In this document: positions 38,051-47,006 of the stretch, piece after piece
Layout: each line of letters opens with the position of its first letter
Position numbering within the stretch: the first letter of the stretch is position 1
NCBI GenBank assembly: GCA_002709235.1
Contig: PAQI01000021.1
Coordinates: 56,132 to 120,131, forward strand
Source: Hirschia sp.
GTDB taxonomy: Bacteria; Pseudomonadota; Alphaproteobacteria; Caulobacterales; Hyphomonadaceae
Direction: 5' to 3'
Length of the DNA: 64,000 nucleotides
Translations under genes and position numbers: made by a program
Notes under the pieces: model-generated
Database searches by the model: none
The model's input: only the letters and a program-made list of their open reading frames with translations
What the model was told of the DNA's origin: nothing

Positions 38051-40003
38051 ATGCGGTCTTTCCTTTTGACGACAGTGACAGTGCTGATAGCTGCAACAGG
38101 TATGAATGGTTGTGCATCTGCGGGACTGACCGACGGTGAAAAAGCTGAACTGAATTCCGCACGGCAAAACGCTTCCAAAGCTTATGATAACGGGCTGACT
38201 AAAGTCTCTGACGTGTCGCCCAGCGCGCGTGCTACGCGTCCAGAGCAAGTGCCTGAATATGCTGACGCGCGTGCCATGCTGGAAAATGCAGACATGTCTG
38301 CGTTCATGGAAGAAAGCAGACGGCTCCACGAAAAGGGCGAACGCAGTGACAGCTGGGGCTTTGCCGCAATCGACATGCTGGCTGCGGGTGAAGACAAGGC
38401 CATGTTGGCACTGATCGACGCAATGCCGATCGGTGATACGCCTGACCGGGCGCTCAGCCGAAGCTGGCTGCGCCCTTGGGGGCTGGCTGCGGCGGGACGA
38501 AATGAAGACGCCGTGCGTGCGATGAAACGTCTGCGCGATGATCTGCCGCCCATTCTCTATCGTGGTCACATGGCGTTATTGCAGGAGGCCATTGGCGAAT
38601 ATGATGAGGCGTTGGACACATATTCGCTGACATCAGAAGAGCTGACACTGCCGGACATTGATGCTGACCCCAGTGAATCATCCATTCTGCAATCTCTGGC
38701 TTTTGGCAAATATCGCATTCTTGCGTTCCGGGAAGCCAATCTGAAACGGCTTCAGGGAGACGATAAGGGGGCGCGCAAGATATACGACATGTTGCTTGAA
38801 GCTGATGAGGATGACTATTACGCAACCTCCCAGATTGATGACATCGCGAAGGGTGAAAAGCCTGAAGATGATGAGCTGAATATCAACGAGGCGTTGGCAT
38901 TGGCGCTGAATGATGAAGCCAATCTGATCGAAGAGCGTCAGGCGCTCGCGGCAGTAATCTTCGCGCAGAGTGCTGAGGCACCATTCAATCATTTTGTGTC
39001 TGCACTGCGCCAGTCTGCACTGGTGCTTGACCCTTCCAATTCCGGAGTGCGTGAGATCGAAGCCGGACATCTTTACGACCACGGCTTCTTTGAGGCGTCG
39101 GCCCGAGTAGCTCTGTCCGGCAAGGCGCGTTCTGAAGAACGTGCCGAACTGATGCTGTCTGCCGCTCAGGCTTATGTTGAACTGGGCAAGTTCGAGCGAG
39201 TATCGGCTCTGGTTGAAGAAGTGCTGGAAATCGATGGTGGCGATGGGATGACGTTGCTGAGCGCGTCTGACCTGATGATCCGTGCTGACCAGGGGGCACG
39301 TGCCGCTGAACTTGCAGCAAAGGCACGCCAGACCGACATCCAGGACGGTCTGATTGGATACACCCATGTCATAGAATCGGAGGCTCACTTCCAGGCCGGT
39401 GATGTCGAGGCGGCAATCGCAAGTGCCCGCAATGCTGTTGAACTGGATGACGATGATGATGGCATGAAGGAGTTTCTGGCGTCTCAGCTGCTCAATTCCG
39501 ACGCCACACGACAAGAAGGGCTGGATATTTACAAGGAGCTCTTCAAGGACGATCCGGACGATCCGGGAATGATGAACAATTATGGATATTCGCTGATCAA
39601 GGCACCAGATACGCCGGACCAGCTGGATGAAGGGTATCGCCTGCTGAAACGAGCAAACCGGTTGACTCCATTTGAACCCAATCTGCTCGATAGTCTCGGT
39701 TGGGCATATTACCAATATGGTGATTTTGACCAGGCGCTTGAGTTGATCGACAAGGCTGTTGCCGCCTATGCACCGTTCACGCATTGGGAATTATATGAAC
39801 ACCGCGGTGATACACTCTTCCGTTTGGGGCGAGAGGATGAAGCACGCGGGGCTTGGCAAAACGCGGTGGATGCGCGCCCACCAAGGCATCGCCGATCTGC
39901 AATTGAGGCCAAGATACAGACGGGAATGGCCGTACCTCCACCCGAAAAACGTACGCCGCCCCTTGTGCGCCGAAGCGAGCCAGTGGAAACCAACGACATT
40001 TGA
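38051..40003 (+). CDS. TPR-repeat lipoprotein, large
   Basis: 650 residues. MRSFLLTTVTVLIAATGMNGC is a lipoprotein-type signal peptide, followed by degenerate TPR repeats, the clearest near the C-terminus (NLLDSLGWAYYQYGDFDQALELIDKA, read in parts). I start at the ATG at 38051, with GGAGAAG just upstream and after the terminator; longer starts at 38036 and 37928 are open but weaker. The partner gene at 40067 has the same plan (lipobox plus TPR). Probably an outer-membrane or periplasmic scaffold; role unknown. Confidence 0.75.
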   Translation: MRSFLLTTVTVLIAATGMNGCASAGLTDGEKAELNSARQNASKAYDNGLTKVSDVSPSARATRPEQVPEYADARAMLENADMSAFMEESRRLHEKGERSDSWGFAAIDMLAAGEDKAMLALIDAMPIGDTPDRALSRSWLRPWGLAAAGRNEDAVRAMKRLRDDLPPILYRGHMALLQEAIGEYDEALDTYSLTSEELTLPDIDADPSESSILQSLAFGKYRILAFREANLKRLQGDDKGARKIYDMLLEADEDDYYATSQIDDIAKGEKPEDDELNINEALALALNDEANLIEERQALAAVIFAQSAEAPFNHFVSALRQSALVLDPSNSGVREIEAGHLYDHGFFEASARVALSGKARSEERAELMLSAAQAYVELGKFERVSALVEEVLEIDGGDGMTLLSASDLMIRADQGARAAELAAKARQTDIQDGLIGYTHVIESEAHFQAGDVEAAIASARNAVELDDDDDGMKEFLASQLLNSDATRQEGLDIYKELFKDDPDDPGMMNNYGYSLIKAPDTPDQLDEGYRLLKRANRLTPFEPNLLDSLGWAYYQYGDFDQALELIDKAVAAYAPFTHWELYEHRGDTLFRLGREDEARGAWQNAVDARPPRHRRSAIEAKIQTGMAVPPPEKRTPPLVRRSEPVETNDI

Positions 40004-40066
40004 TGATCGCGCAATCGCGCTGAAAAAAGGCCGCCGGCATGTCGCCGTGCAGGAGTGCTTTACCCC

Positions 40067-41806
40067 ATGCGAATACTCGTCTCGGTCGTTTGCCTGTTAT
40101 TGGCCTCTTGTACCAGTGCACCGGCAGGACCTGATTGGCAGTCGGTATTGTCAAACAGCGCACGGCCGCAGGAAGCCGAAGCCTATGGTGATTATCTGGC
40201 GGCGCGATATGCGGCGATCAGCAATGAACCTTCCGAAGCTGCCGTCAGATATGGACGCGCATTACAACGTAGTCCTGCCAATGCCGATGTGATGGAGAAA
40301 GCGGTCTATGAATGGCTGCTGGCAGGTGATTTTGACAAGGCAGCCAAGCTAGCCAGACAGAGCCGGGAGGGGCCGGTTGATGTGGCACCCATCGCACGGC
40401 TCGTCACGGCCATCGATGCATATCGCAAGGGTGAATACGAACTTGTTGCCGAATTGCTGCAGGGCAAGGATCTGGGTGCTTTCAATGCGTCGCTCGCCAA
40501 TCTGCTGATCGCATGGTCGTTCGAAGCGCGAGGTGACACTGAAACAGCGCTGATGCACTTGTCTCAATCAAATGGCGATTTCGTGGATCAGCTGAAGGTC
40601 TTCAGTCAGGCTTATGTATTGCTGCATTCGGGCCGAAACGATGAAGCCCTGGCGACACTACAGATCGCTACCCAATCCGGATTGCGTTTGCCTATGGCAC
40701 TTGCTGTGGAAGCGCGGCTGTTGTTGGCCGAAGGTCGAGAAGACGATGCCCGAGAGCTGATGCAGGCGGTGGATGTTGAAAGCGCAGCAAATACGCTGTT
40801 GTTCGATCTCAAACAGCAAATGGATGCGGGCAGGGAGTTTGAAGACGTCAAGATCGATGCGCGTGCCGGGGCGGCGATGTCGCTTATTGTTCCGATTGCC
40901 GCACTGGCTAATCGCACAGGCGGGGATGTGTCGCTTGCTTATCTCAACATGGTGCTTGCGTTGGACCCCACTGAGCATGGTGCGACCATCATGCTCGCAG
41001 ATGGTCTGAACAGGAATGATCGTGAGAGCGAAGCTTTGGTTGCATTGGAGAATGTGCCAGCTGGATCAGCATATTATGGTGCAGCACAATCCATGCTGGC
41101 CTGGCTATATTTGAGTGAAGAGGACAAAGAAAAGGCAAAATTGGCAGCTGCAAACGCTGTGGCGGCATCGCCGGCGCGCTCAATCAAGGTTCAGGTTGGT
41201 GATTTGTATCGCACGATGGAAGAATTTGAGCAGGCGGAAATCGTATTGGCGGGTGTTGTCGAAAACGATCAGGCTGTCGATCGCCGTGACTGGCGCGCGC
41301 TGTTTGCGCTGGGAGCCACGCGTGAGCGGTTGCAAAAATTTGACGAAGCGGAAGAGGCTCTCAAGGCTGCACTGGAAATCGAACCTAATCGCCCGGAAGT
41401 TCTCAATTATCTGGGATATTCCTGGATAGACCGCGGCAAGAACATCCCTGAGGCGTTCTCGTTGATCCGCCAAGCCGCCAATTTGCGACCTGATGCAGGA
41501 TATATCGTTGATAGCCTCGGTTGGGCCTATTACCGAATGGGGCGTTACACCGAAGCTGTGCGCTATCTTGAACACGCTGCCAGTCTCGACCCTGATGATG
41601 CGGTCATAAATGATCACCTTGGAGATGCCTATTGGCGTATTGGTTGGCGCGTTCAAGCGCGCTATCAATGGGAACGAGTCAAGCTGTTCGAGCCGGATGA
41701 AAAGACGTTGAGCAGCGTTATGGAGAAACTGCAGTCGGGCCTGGGGCCTGCTGTTACCAATCCCGGCGATGGGGGCGTCGTTCAGGAACTTGAGGAGTTG
41801 AATTGA
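40067..41806 (+). CDS. TPR-repeat lipoprotein
   Basis: 579 residues. MRILVSVVCLLLASC is a lipoprotein signal peptide with lipobox LASC. Repeats of the TPR type fill the rest, the best near residues 430-530 (LGYSWIDRGKNIPEAFSLIR, DSLGWAYYRMGRYTEAVRYL). AGGAG precedes the ATG. It overlaps ispE by 4 bases, so the two are translated together, and this pairing is conserved in Caulobacter relatives. Function unknown. Confidence 0.82.
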   Translation: MRILVSVVCLLLASCTSAPAGPDWQSVLSNSARPQEAEAYGDYLAARYAAISNEPSEAAVRYGRALQRSPANADVMEKAVYEWLLAGDFDKAAKLARQSREGPVDVAPIARLVTAIDAYRKGEYELVAELLQGKDLGAFNASLANLLIAWSFEARGDTETALMHLSQSNGDFVDQLKVFSQAYVLLHSGRNDEALATLQIATQSGLRLPMALAVEARLLLAEGREDDARELMQAVDVESAANTLLFDLKQQMDAGREFEDVKIDARAGAAMSLIVPIAALANRTGGDVSLAYLNMVLALDPTEHGATIMLADGLNRNDRESEALVALENVPAGSAYYGAAQSMLAWLYLSEEDKEKAKLAAANAVAASPARSIKVQVGDLYRTMEEFEQAEIVLAGVVENDQAVDRRDWRALFALGATRERLQKFDEAEEALKAALEIEPNRPEVLNYLGYSWIDRGKNIPEAFSLIRQAANLRPDAGYIVDSLGWAYYRMGRYTEAVRYLEHAASLDPDDAVINDHLGDAYWRIGWRVQARYQWERVKLFEPDEKTLSSVMEKLQSGLGPAVTNPGDGGVVQELEELN

Positions 41807-42708
41807 ACACCTCCATTGCAAGTCTAAAAACAGCCTGGGCACCAGCCAAGGTCAATCTCTATCTGCATGTCGGAAAGCCGCTGGAAGATGGTAGGCATCC
41901 GTTGGACAGCCTTGTGCAATTCACTGATAGCAAGGCTGCAGATCGCATATCTGCGCGTTCCGCGCGTGATCTTTCCTTGTCACTGGAGGGGCCGGGCGCA
42001 AAGGCGTTGAAGGGTGAGAAGAACAATCTTGTTCTTCATGCTGCTCACCTTTTGCGAAAGGCCGCAGGCCGAACGGACCTTGGCGCAGTGCTGCATTTAC
42101 ACAAGGAGCTGCCCATAGCGGCGGGTGTCGGTGGTGGATCGGCAGATGCTGCAGCTACTCTTGTTGTGTTGAACAAATATTGGGATATCGGATTCTCAGA
42201 ATCCGCGCTGGAATCAATTGCTGCCCAATTGGGGGCGGATGTACCTGCTTGCCTGACCGGACAGCCATCCCTGATGCGGGGCACAGGGGAAACACTTTCC
42301 CCGGTTGATCTGATTGACCTGCCAATCGTCCTCATCAATCCGGGTATTAAGCTCTCTACCGAAGCGGTCTTCAAGCGGTTCGACAAATTGGAGTTTGGCG
42401 GAAGTTTTGAATTGGTCGATCCGCCAGCGCCTCAAAGTGCAGACCCTGTTTCCTTTGCCAAGGCGCTCAGTCAGTATTCAAATGACCTGGAAGGACCGGC
42501 CATGTCACTATGTGGTGCTATCGGAGACGTGCTGGGTGCGCTTGAAGCTCATGGTGCCCACCTCTCACGCATGTCGGGAAGTGGTGCCACTTGTTTTGGA
42601 ATCTTCTCCACACAGGATGAAGCAAGTGCCGCTGCCTATTCGCTCTCGAAAAAGCATCGCAAATGGTGGGTAAGGTCGACCTGTTTGCTGGGTAGTGGTC
42701 GGTCCTGA
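41803..42708 (+). CDS. ispE: 4-diphosphocytidyl-2-C-methyl-D-erythritol kinase
   Basis: 301 residues, GHMP kinase of the MEP isoprenoid pathway. APAKVNLYLHVG is the substrate motif, LPIAAGVGGGSADAAAT the ATP-binding glycine loop, and MSGSGATCFGIF the third GHMP motif. The start is a TTG overlapping the TPR stop (TTGA), with TGAGGAG upstream. The product feeds undecaprenyl phosphate used by the next gene. Confidence 0.93.
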   Translation: MNTSIASLKTAWAPAKVNLYLHVGKPLEDGRHPLDSLVQFTDSKAADRISARSARDLSLSLEGPGAKALKGEKNNLVLHAAHLLRKAAGRTDLGAVLHLHKELPIAAGVGGGSADAAATLVVLNKYWDIGFSESALESIAAQLGADVPACLTGQPSLMRGTGETLSPVDLIDLPIVLINPGIKLSTEAVFKRFDKLEFGGSFELVDPPAPQSADPVSFAKALSQYSNDLEGPAMSLCGAIGDVLGALEAHGAHLSRMSGSGATCFGIFSTQDEASAAAYSLSKKHRKWWVRSTCLLGSGRS

Positions 42709-42711
42709 ATC

Positions 42712-43776
42712 ATGGGTGAGCTGACAAGGCTTTTTGCAACGACGGGTCTGGCATGCGTATTGGCCTTGTTACTGTGTCGATTGGTGCTGTCCATTGGCAT
42801 TGTTGATCGACCGGATTCCGAACGAAAAGCGGCTGTTGGACATGATAAGCCGACACCCAGTTCCGGAGGTCTTGGGTTCATTCTGGCGGTACTGATCGCT
42901 TATTTCGGCCTCGGCACTCTCACACAATTTTCTGTTGATATTACTGTGCTCGTGCTGAGCGCGGGAATGGGGGCGAGCCTGCTTCTGGGACTTGCAGATG
43001 ACATCACGGCGATGAGCGCCAAGGTCAAACTGTTCCTGCAGATCATCATTGCATTAGGCATGGCAATGTATGGCGTACGAGCAGAAATGATCGAGCCGGG
43101 TTTCGACAAATTACGCGATTTTGGCTTGATTGGTGGCACCCTGTTGTCCGTGCTGTGGATCGTAACAATCGGAAATTCTGTCAATTTCATGGATGGGGCA
43201 AATGGGTTGGCCATGGGAATGGCAATGTTTGCCAGCATGGCTTTCTCAGCGATTTTCGGCTTTTGCGGTGCCTGGGAGCTGGCAATCCTGTCTGGAGGTC
43301 TGGCTGGGGCGCTGGCCGGCTTTCTGGTCTGGAATACGCCCGGGCGACTGTTCGCAGGTGATGCTGGCTCGCTGGCTGTTGGCGCAGCGCTTGGAGGATT
43401 GTCGCTATTGCTGGTCAAATTGCGACCGGATCTGATGTTTGTCCCGCCAATCCTGCTGTCACCTTTTCTCGTCGACGTGATCCTGACGCTCAATCTGCGC
43501 ATCAAGCGTGGTGACATGTTCTGGGAAGCGCATTCCGATCATGTCTATCAAGTTGCTTTGCGGGAAGTTCCGATCGCGCACTGGCAGTTATCTGTCGGCC
43601 ATTGGATGATCGCTGCCAATTGCGCGGTTCTTGGCTTTGCTGGCGCAATGATCGGTCATGAGGCACCCCTCGTCATCTTTATGGGAGTCGTTCTCATGGG
43701 TGTCTGGATGCATATTCGCATTCGCCGCGCCGCAATGATGGTTGGGCAAATGCGCGCTGAAGCTGAAAGTGGTTAG
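42712..43776 (+). CDS. WecA/MraY-family undecaprenyl-phosphate sugar-1-phosphate transferase
   Basis: 354 residues with about ten membrane helices. LLLGLADDITAM holds the catalytic Asp pair, NFMDGANGLAMGMAMF the nucleotide-sugar Asp, and FAGDAGSLAVGA plus EAHSDHVYQVAL the cytosolic loop motifs of the WecA/TagO side of the family rather than MraY. It would load a HexNAc-1-phosphate on the lipid carrier for surface polysaccharide. It starts 3 bases after ispE, consistent with lipid-carrier supply. The sugar is not determined. Confidence 0.82.
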   Translation: MGELTRLFATTGLACVLALLLCRLVLSIGIVDRPDSERKAAVGHDKPTPSSGGLGFILAVLIAYFGLGTLTQFSVDITVLVLSAGMGASLLLGLADDITAMSAKVKLFLQIIIALGMAMYGVRAEMIEPGFDKLRDFGLIGGTLLSVLWIVTIGNSVNFMDGANGLAMGMAMFASMAFSAIFGFCGAWELAILSGGLAGALAGFLVWNTPGRLFAGDAGSLAVGAALGGLSLLLVKLRPDLMFVPPILLSPFLVDVILTLNLRIKRGDMFWEAHSDHVYQVALREVPIAHWQLSVGHWMIAANCAVLGFAGAMIGHEAPLVIFMGVVLMGVWMHIRIRRAAMMVGQMRAEAESG

Positions 43777-43793
43777 GTGCTGAAGATTCACGC

Positions 43794-45737
43794 CTAGACC
43801 GGGGCATTCTCCATCAGGCTTTCCATCGCATGCAGGCCGATTGCATGGTTGATGATGATATCCGTGCGGGTATTGGATGTGTGATCGTCGGAATGACGCC
43901 ATTCTTCAAGCACGGCTTGAAATGCGTCCTGGTCCAACAGGCCCAGATCCGCAATTTTCTCATCTGAAAGATATTTGGCGATCAGTGTTTCAACTGCTGC
44001 GGTCTTTTCAGTGTCAGTATGAGCGGGCGGCGCCATGAAGGCGAACTTTTCGCGCTTGTAGAGGACTTCCGGCAGGACGTGCTCCATCGCTTCGCGCAAT
44101 ACCCATTTTTCAATTCCATTGCGAATACGCACATGCGGTGGGATGGTGAAGGCGAGTTCGGCGACGTGATGATCCAGGAATGCAGGGCGCGATTCCAAAG
44201 AGCTGGCCATGTCAACGCGGTCGCCGCCCCAGTTCAGGATCTGCCCCTCCAGCATGGTCTTGATCCAGCTATATTGGGCGCGATCAAGTGGGTGACGTCC
44301 ATCGAGCTTTGACTTGTCGAGGCTGTAGGCAATGGCGGCGATGGGGTCGTAATCGCCTAGCTCATCACGAAACTCCTGTGAGAGTAGCGGTGTGATCCGC
44401 TCCAGCACCAGAATCCAAGGCTGGATCCAGGATGGCGTGAACCCCATGACCTCTTCAAATGCGGGGTGGGAAACCGTTTTTTCCGCAAGTACGGAACCAG
44501 AGAAAACCTTGTTGGATTCCTTCAATTTATCGCCAGCAGATCCATCGGCATAGGCGGGATCATGCAGGAACATATCCTGCTTGAAGGCGGCATATCCGCC
44601 AAACAATTCGTCTGAGCCTTCGCCAGTAATGACCACCTTGTATCCGACATCGCGCACATGTTTTGCCATCAGCATCTTGGCGACGCCCAGCGTGTTGTAG
44701 AAGGTGCGTTCTGAATACCAGACCGCCTTCTCGAAGTTCTCTCCATAGAGATTGGCGGCATTCAGCGTTAGAATGTCATGATCGGCACCACACATCTCGG
44801 CCATTTCCTTGGCAATGTGGCTTTCGTCATAGCGCGTATCGTCAAAGGCGATTGTGAAGGCCTTCACGGGGCTTTGCTGGATCGCAGATGCCATGCCGAT
44901 GATCGAACAGCTGTCGATACCTCCAGACAGGTAACACGCGACTGGAACGTCTGCTTCGAGGCGGAATGTGATGGATTCCACCAGCTTCTCGCGGACCAGT
45001 TCTATGTGTTCGTCGTCGGTACGGTTGGCATGCTGGCCTTCGAGTGGGAATTCTGCGTCCCAATATTGACGCTTGTTGACGACAAGTCCGTCAGGGCCGC
45101 GCTTGACGACCATCATCGATCCCGGCTGAAGTGCTTCTATATCCTTATAAAGCGTCATGCCGGGCACCATGACCTGCATCATCTGGTGCAATTGTGCCTT
45201 TGGACACATGTCTCTTGGAACATCTGGGTGAGCGAGCAGGGCCTTCATTTCAGACGCCCAGAAAATGGATTTTTCCGTCAGATGATAGAAAAGTGGCCGA
45301 ATCCCAAAGCGGTCTCGAACGATGACCGTTTGCTGGGCTTTTTCGTCATGGATGACGAAGGAGAACTCACCACGCAGATGTTTGACGAAATCCAGGCCGT
45401 GCTTGCGGTAAAGTTTGAGTGCGATCTCGCTGTCGGACTTGGTACTGAATGTGTACCCATCTGTCCTGAGTAGTCCGCGCAGGCGTTTATAGTCGTAGAA
45501 CTCGCCATTGACCGTAAGTGTAAGGCCGGCTTCCTCGTCAAAGATAGGTTGCCCACCTGTGTCGAGGTCGATGATCGACAAGCGTGTGTGACCCATTGCC
45601 AGGCCATTGTCTTCGTCGACATGAAATCCTCGACCATCAGGACCGCGGTGGTGCAGGCAAGCGGCCATGTCCTCGATGACCTTGCGGTTGGCGCGCGATG
45701 TTTCAAACGGGCTCCACAGCCCTGCAATTCCACACAT
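43794..45737 (-). CDS. asnB: Asparagine synthase (glutamine-hydrolysing)
   Basis: 647 residues. The start must be at 45737, since the mature N-terminal nucleophile is the Cys of MCGIAGLW; an ATG 27 bases upstream would bury it. RLSIIDL, NGEFYDYK and SDSEIALKL belong to the glutaminase domain, and ACYLSGGIDSCSI is the PP-loop of the synthetase domain that makes beta-aspartyl-AMP. Longer than E. coli AsnB (554), like the Bacillus/Mycobacterium type. It is the last gene of the minus-strand operon and follows the transcarbamylase-like gene by 57 bases. Confidence 0.88.
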   Translation of the reverse strand: MCGIAGLWSPFETSRANRKVIEDMAACLHHRGPDGRGFHVDEDNGLAMGHTRLSIIDLDTGGQPIFDEEAGLTLTVNGEFYDYKRLRGLLRTDGYTFSTKSDSEIALKLYRKHGLDFVKHLRGEFSFVIHDEKAQQTVIVRDRFGIRPLFYHLTEKSIFWASEMKALLAHPDVPRDMCPKAQLHQMMQVMVPGMTLYKDIEALQPGSMMVVKRGPDGLVVNKRQYWDAEFPLEGQHANRTDDEHIELVREKLVESITFRLEADVPVACYLSGGIDSCSIIGMASAIQQSPVKAFTIAFDDTRYDESHIAKEMAEMCGADHDILTLNAANLYGENFEKAVWYSERTFYNTLGVAKMLMAKHVRDVGYKVVITGEGSDELFGGYAAFKQDMFLHDPAYADGSAGDKLKESNKVFSGSVLAEKTVSHPAFEEVMGFTPSWIQPWILVLERITPLLSQEFRDELGDYDPIAAIAYSLDKSKLDGRHPLDRAQYSWIKTMLEGQILNWGGDRVDMASSLESRPAFLDHHVAELAFTIPPHVRIRNGIEKWVLREAMEHVLPEVLYKREKFAFMAPPAHTDTEKTAAVETLIAKYLSDEKIADLGLLDQDAFQAVLEEWRHSDDHTSNTRTDIIINHAIGLHAMESLMENAPV

Positions 45738-45794
45738 GGTGACCTCGATATTGAATGGCAGCATTCAATTGTCTGGAGCAACAATTGAGCGTGC

Positions 45795-46907
45795 TCAGGA
45801 AGAGTACTCGCCCTGGAGCACAGTTTCGACACGTCCCAGCATCGTCAGCAACAGTGCTTGTCTGACAAACACAGCCCCATCTGCCTGATTGAAGTAGAGA
45901 TTATGCGGGGTGTCATCCAGATCAATGTCCAGCTCCGGGCCCCGGGCGAGTGGATGGAGCACGACAGCATCCTTTTTCAGCGGACTTTTGCTGCTGAGCA
46001 CAAAATTCGAGCTCAGATGCCTGTATCCATCCCCGAGAAAGGCAATCGAATTCATATAGATGATATCCAGATCTCCCAGACACCCTTGAAGATCATTGCT
46101 GAACTTGAAGGAAATCGGAGATTTATCGCAGAAATCCTTGATCTCGGGGCCGAGGGGGTCTGCCATTTCGGATATGATCGTGATGTCCGAAATGTTTTCG
46201 TGCATCAGCAGAGCCATGATCAGGAAGCTTTTCACGGTGCGCATATTGCCGGGGGTTCCGACGATGCCAAGGTGAAGCTTCTTGTCTTCGGGAAGCTTGG
46301 AAAAGGCGATCTCGGGGCGCCATTTGAGAAGGGCATACCAGTCGGCGAGGGCTTGAGTGGGGTGCTCGTCCGACCCATTGCCGCCGTTGATCAGTGGTAC
46401 GCGCAGATATTCAGACAGAAGCTGAACAGCGTTTTGCTCAGTGTGCCGGACAACGACAATGTCAGCGTATGAATTGAACATCTGTCCAATGTCTCGTAGC
46501 GACTCGCCCTTGGCCACGCCGGTTGTCTTGGCGTCTGCTACACTGATCGTTTCCCCGCCAAGCCGCAACATTGCGCTTTCAAATGAAAGGCGTGTTCGTG
46601 TGCTTGGTTCAAAAAATGCGGCGGCCAGTATCTTGCCGGTCAAGGCACGGCTGGCGGGGAATCTACCCGTTTGCAGCAATGCTGCGAACTTGAACAGTTC
46701 GAGCAGTTTTTGCTTGTCAAAGACATAGGCCGACAGAACGGACTTTCCGGTCAGTTCTTTCAATAGGTCAAGTTTCACCTCTGGAGAATGATTGAAAAGC
46801 GCCTGTGGGTCTGGCCTCAGCCCCAGCACGTTTCCAGGTAACTCTTCATAAGGTGTGTGTGTGACCTGAGAAGCAGGTTGGACTACCACAGACGTCCCTC
46901 TTTCCAT
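45795..46907 (-). CDS. Aspartate-transcarbamylase-like protein with altered substrate loop
   Basis: 370 residues from MERGTSV (a GTG at 46952 would add 15). The carbamoyl-phosphate site is intact: FFEPSTRTRLSFES (residues 98-111), K133, R154 and EHPTQAL (His 182); R223, equal to E. coli R167, is also kept. In contrast the 230s loop that reads YMTRVQKER in ATCase is YMNSIAFLGDG (residues 284-294), so both Arg229 and Gln231 that hold aspartate are gone, and HPLPRVDEI is HPLARGPEL. About 55 extra N-terminal residues precede the usual start. It may use another amine. Neighbours: symporter, small membrane peptide and AsnB. Confidence 0.8.
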   Translation of the reverse strand: MERGTSVVVQPASQVTHTPYEELPGNVLGLRPDPQALFNHSPEVKLDLLKELTGKSVLSAYVFDKQKLLELFKFAALLQTGRFPASRALTGKILAAAFFEPSTRTRLSFESAMLRLGGETISVADAKTTGVAKGESLRDIGQMFNSYADIVVVRHTEQNAVQLLSEYLRVPLINGGNGSDEHPTQALADWYALLKWRPEIAFSKLPEDKKLHLGIVGTPGNMRTVKSFLIMALLMHENISDITIISEMADPLGPEIKDFCDKSPISFKFSNDLQGCLGDLDIIYMNSIAFLGDGYRHLSSNFVLSSKSPLKKDAVVLHPLARGPELDIDLDDTPHNLYFNQADGAVFVRQALLLTMLGRVETVLQGEYSS

Positions 46908-47005
46908 TCCGCCCAGAGCAGGGCCAACAGTGCAATCGAAGACCCAGCGCACCAGATTAGCGCCAGATATACAAGGGCAGTTAGGAAACCTGACGAAAAG
47001 CTCAT
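46883..47005 (-). CDS. 40-residue membrane peptide next to the symporter
   Basis: Single hydrophobic helix (FLTALVYLALIWCAGSSIALLALL) with a short polar tail ending EWKEGRLW. AAGGAG lies 9 bases before the ATG, and the gene starts 1 base after the symporter stop and overlaps the transcarbamylase start by 25 bases. Small single-helix partners of sodium symporters are known (for example MetS with MetP), so it may be an accessory subunit. This role is inferred from position and form. Confidence 0.7.
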   Translation of the reverse strand: MSFSSGFLTALVYLALIWCAGSSIALLALLWAEWKEGRLW

Positions 47006-47006
47006 C

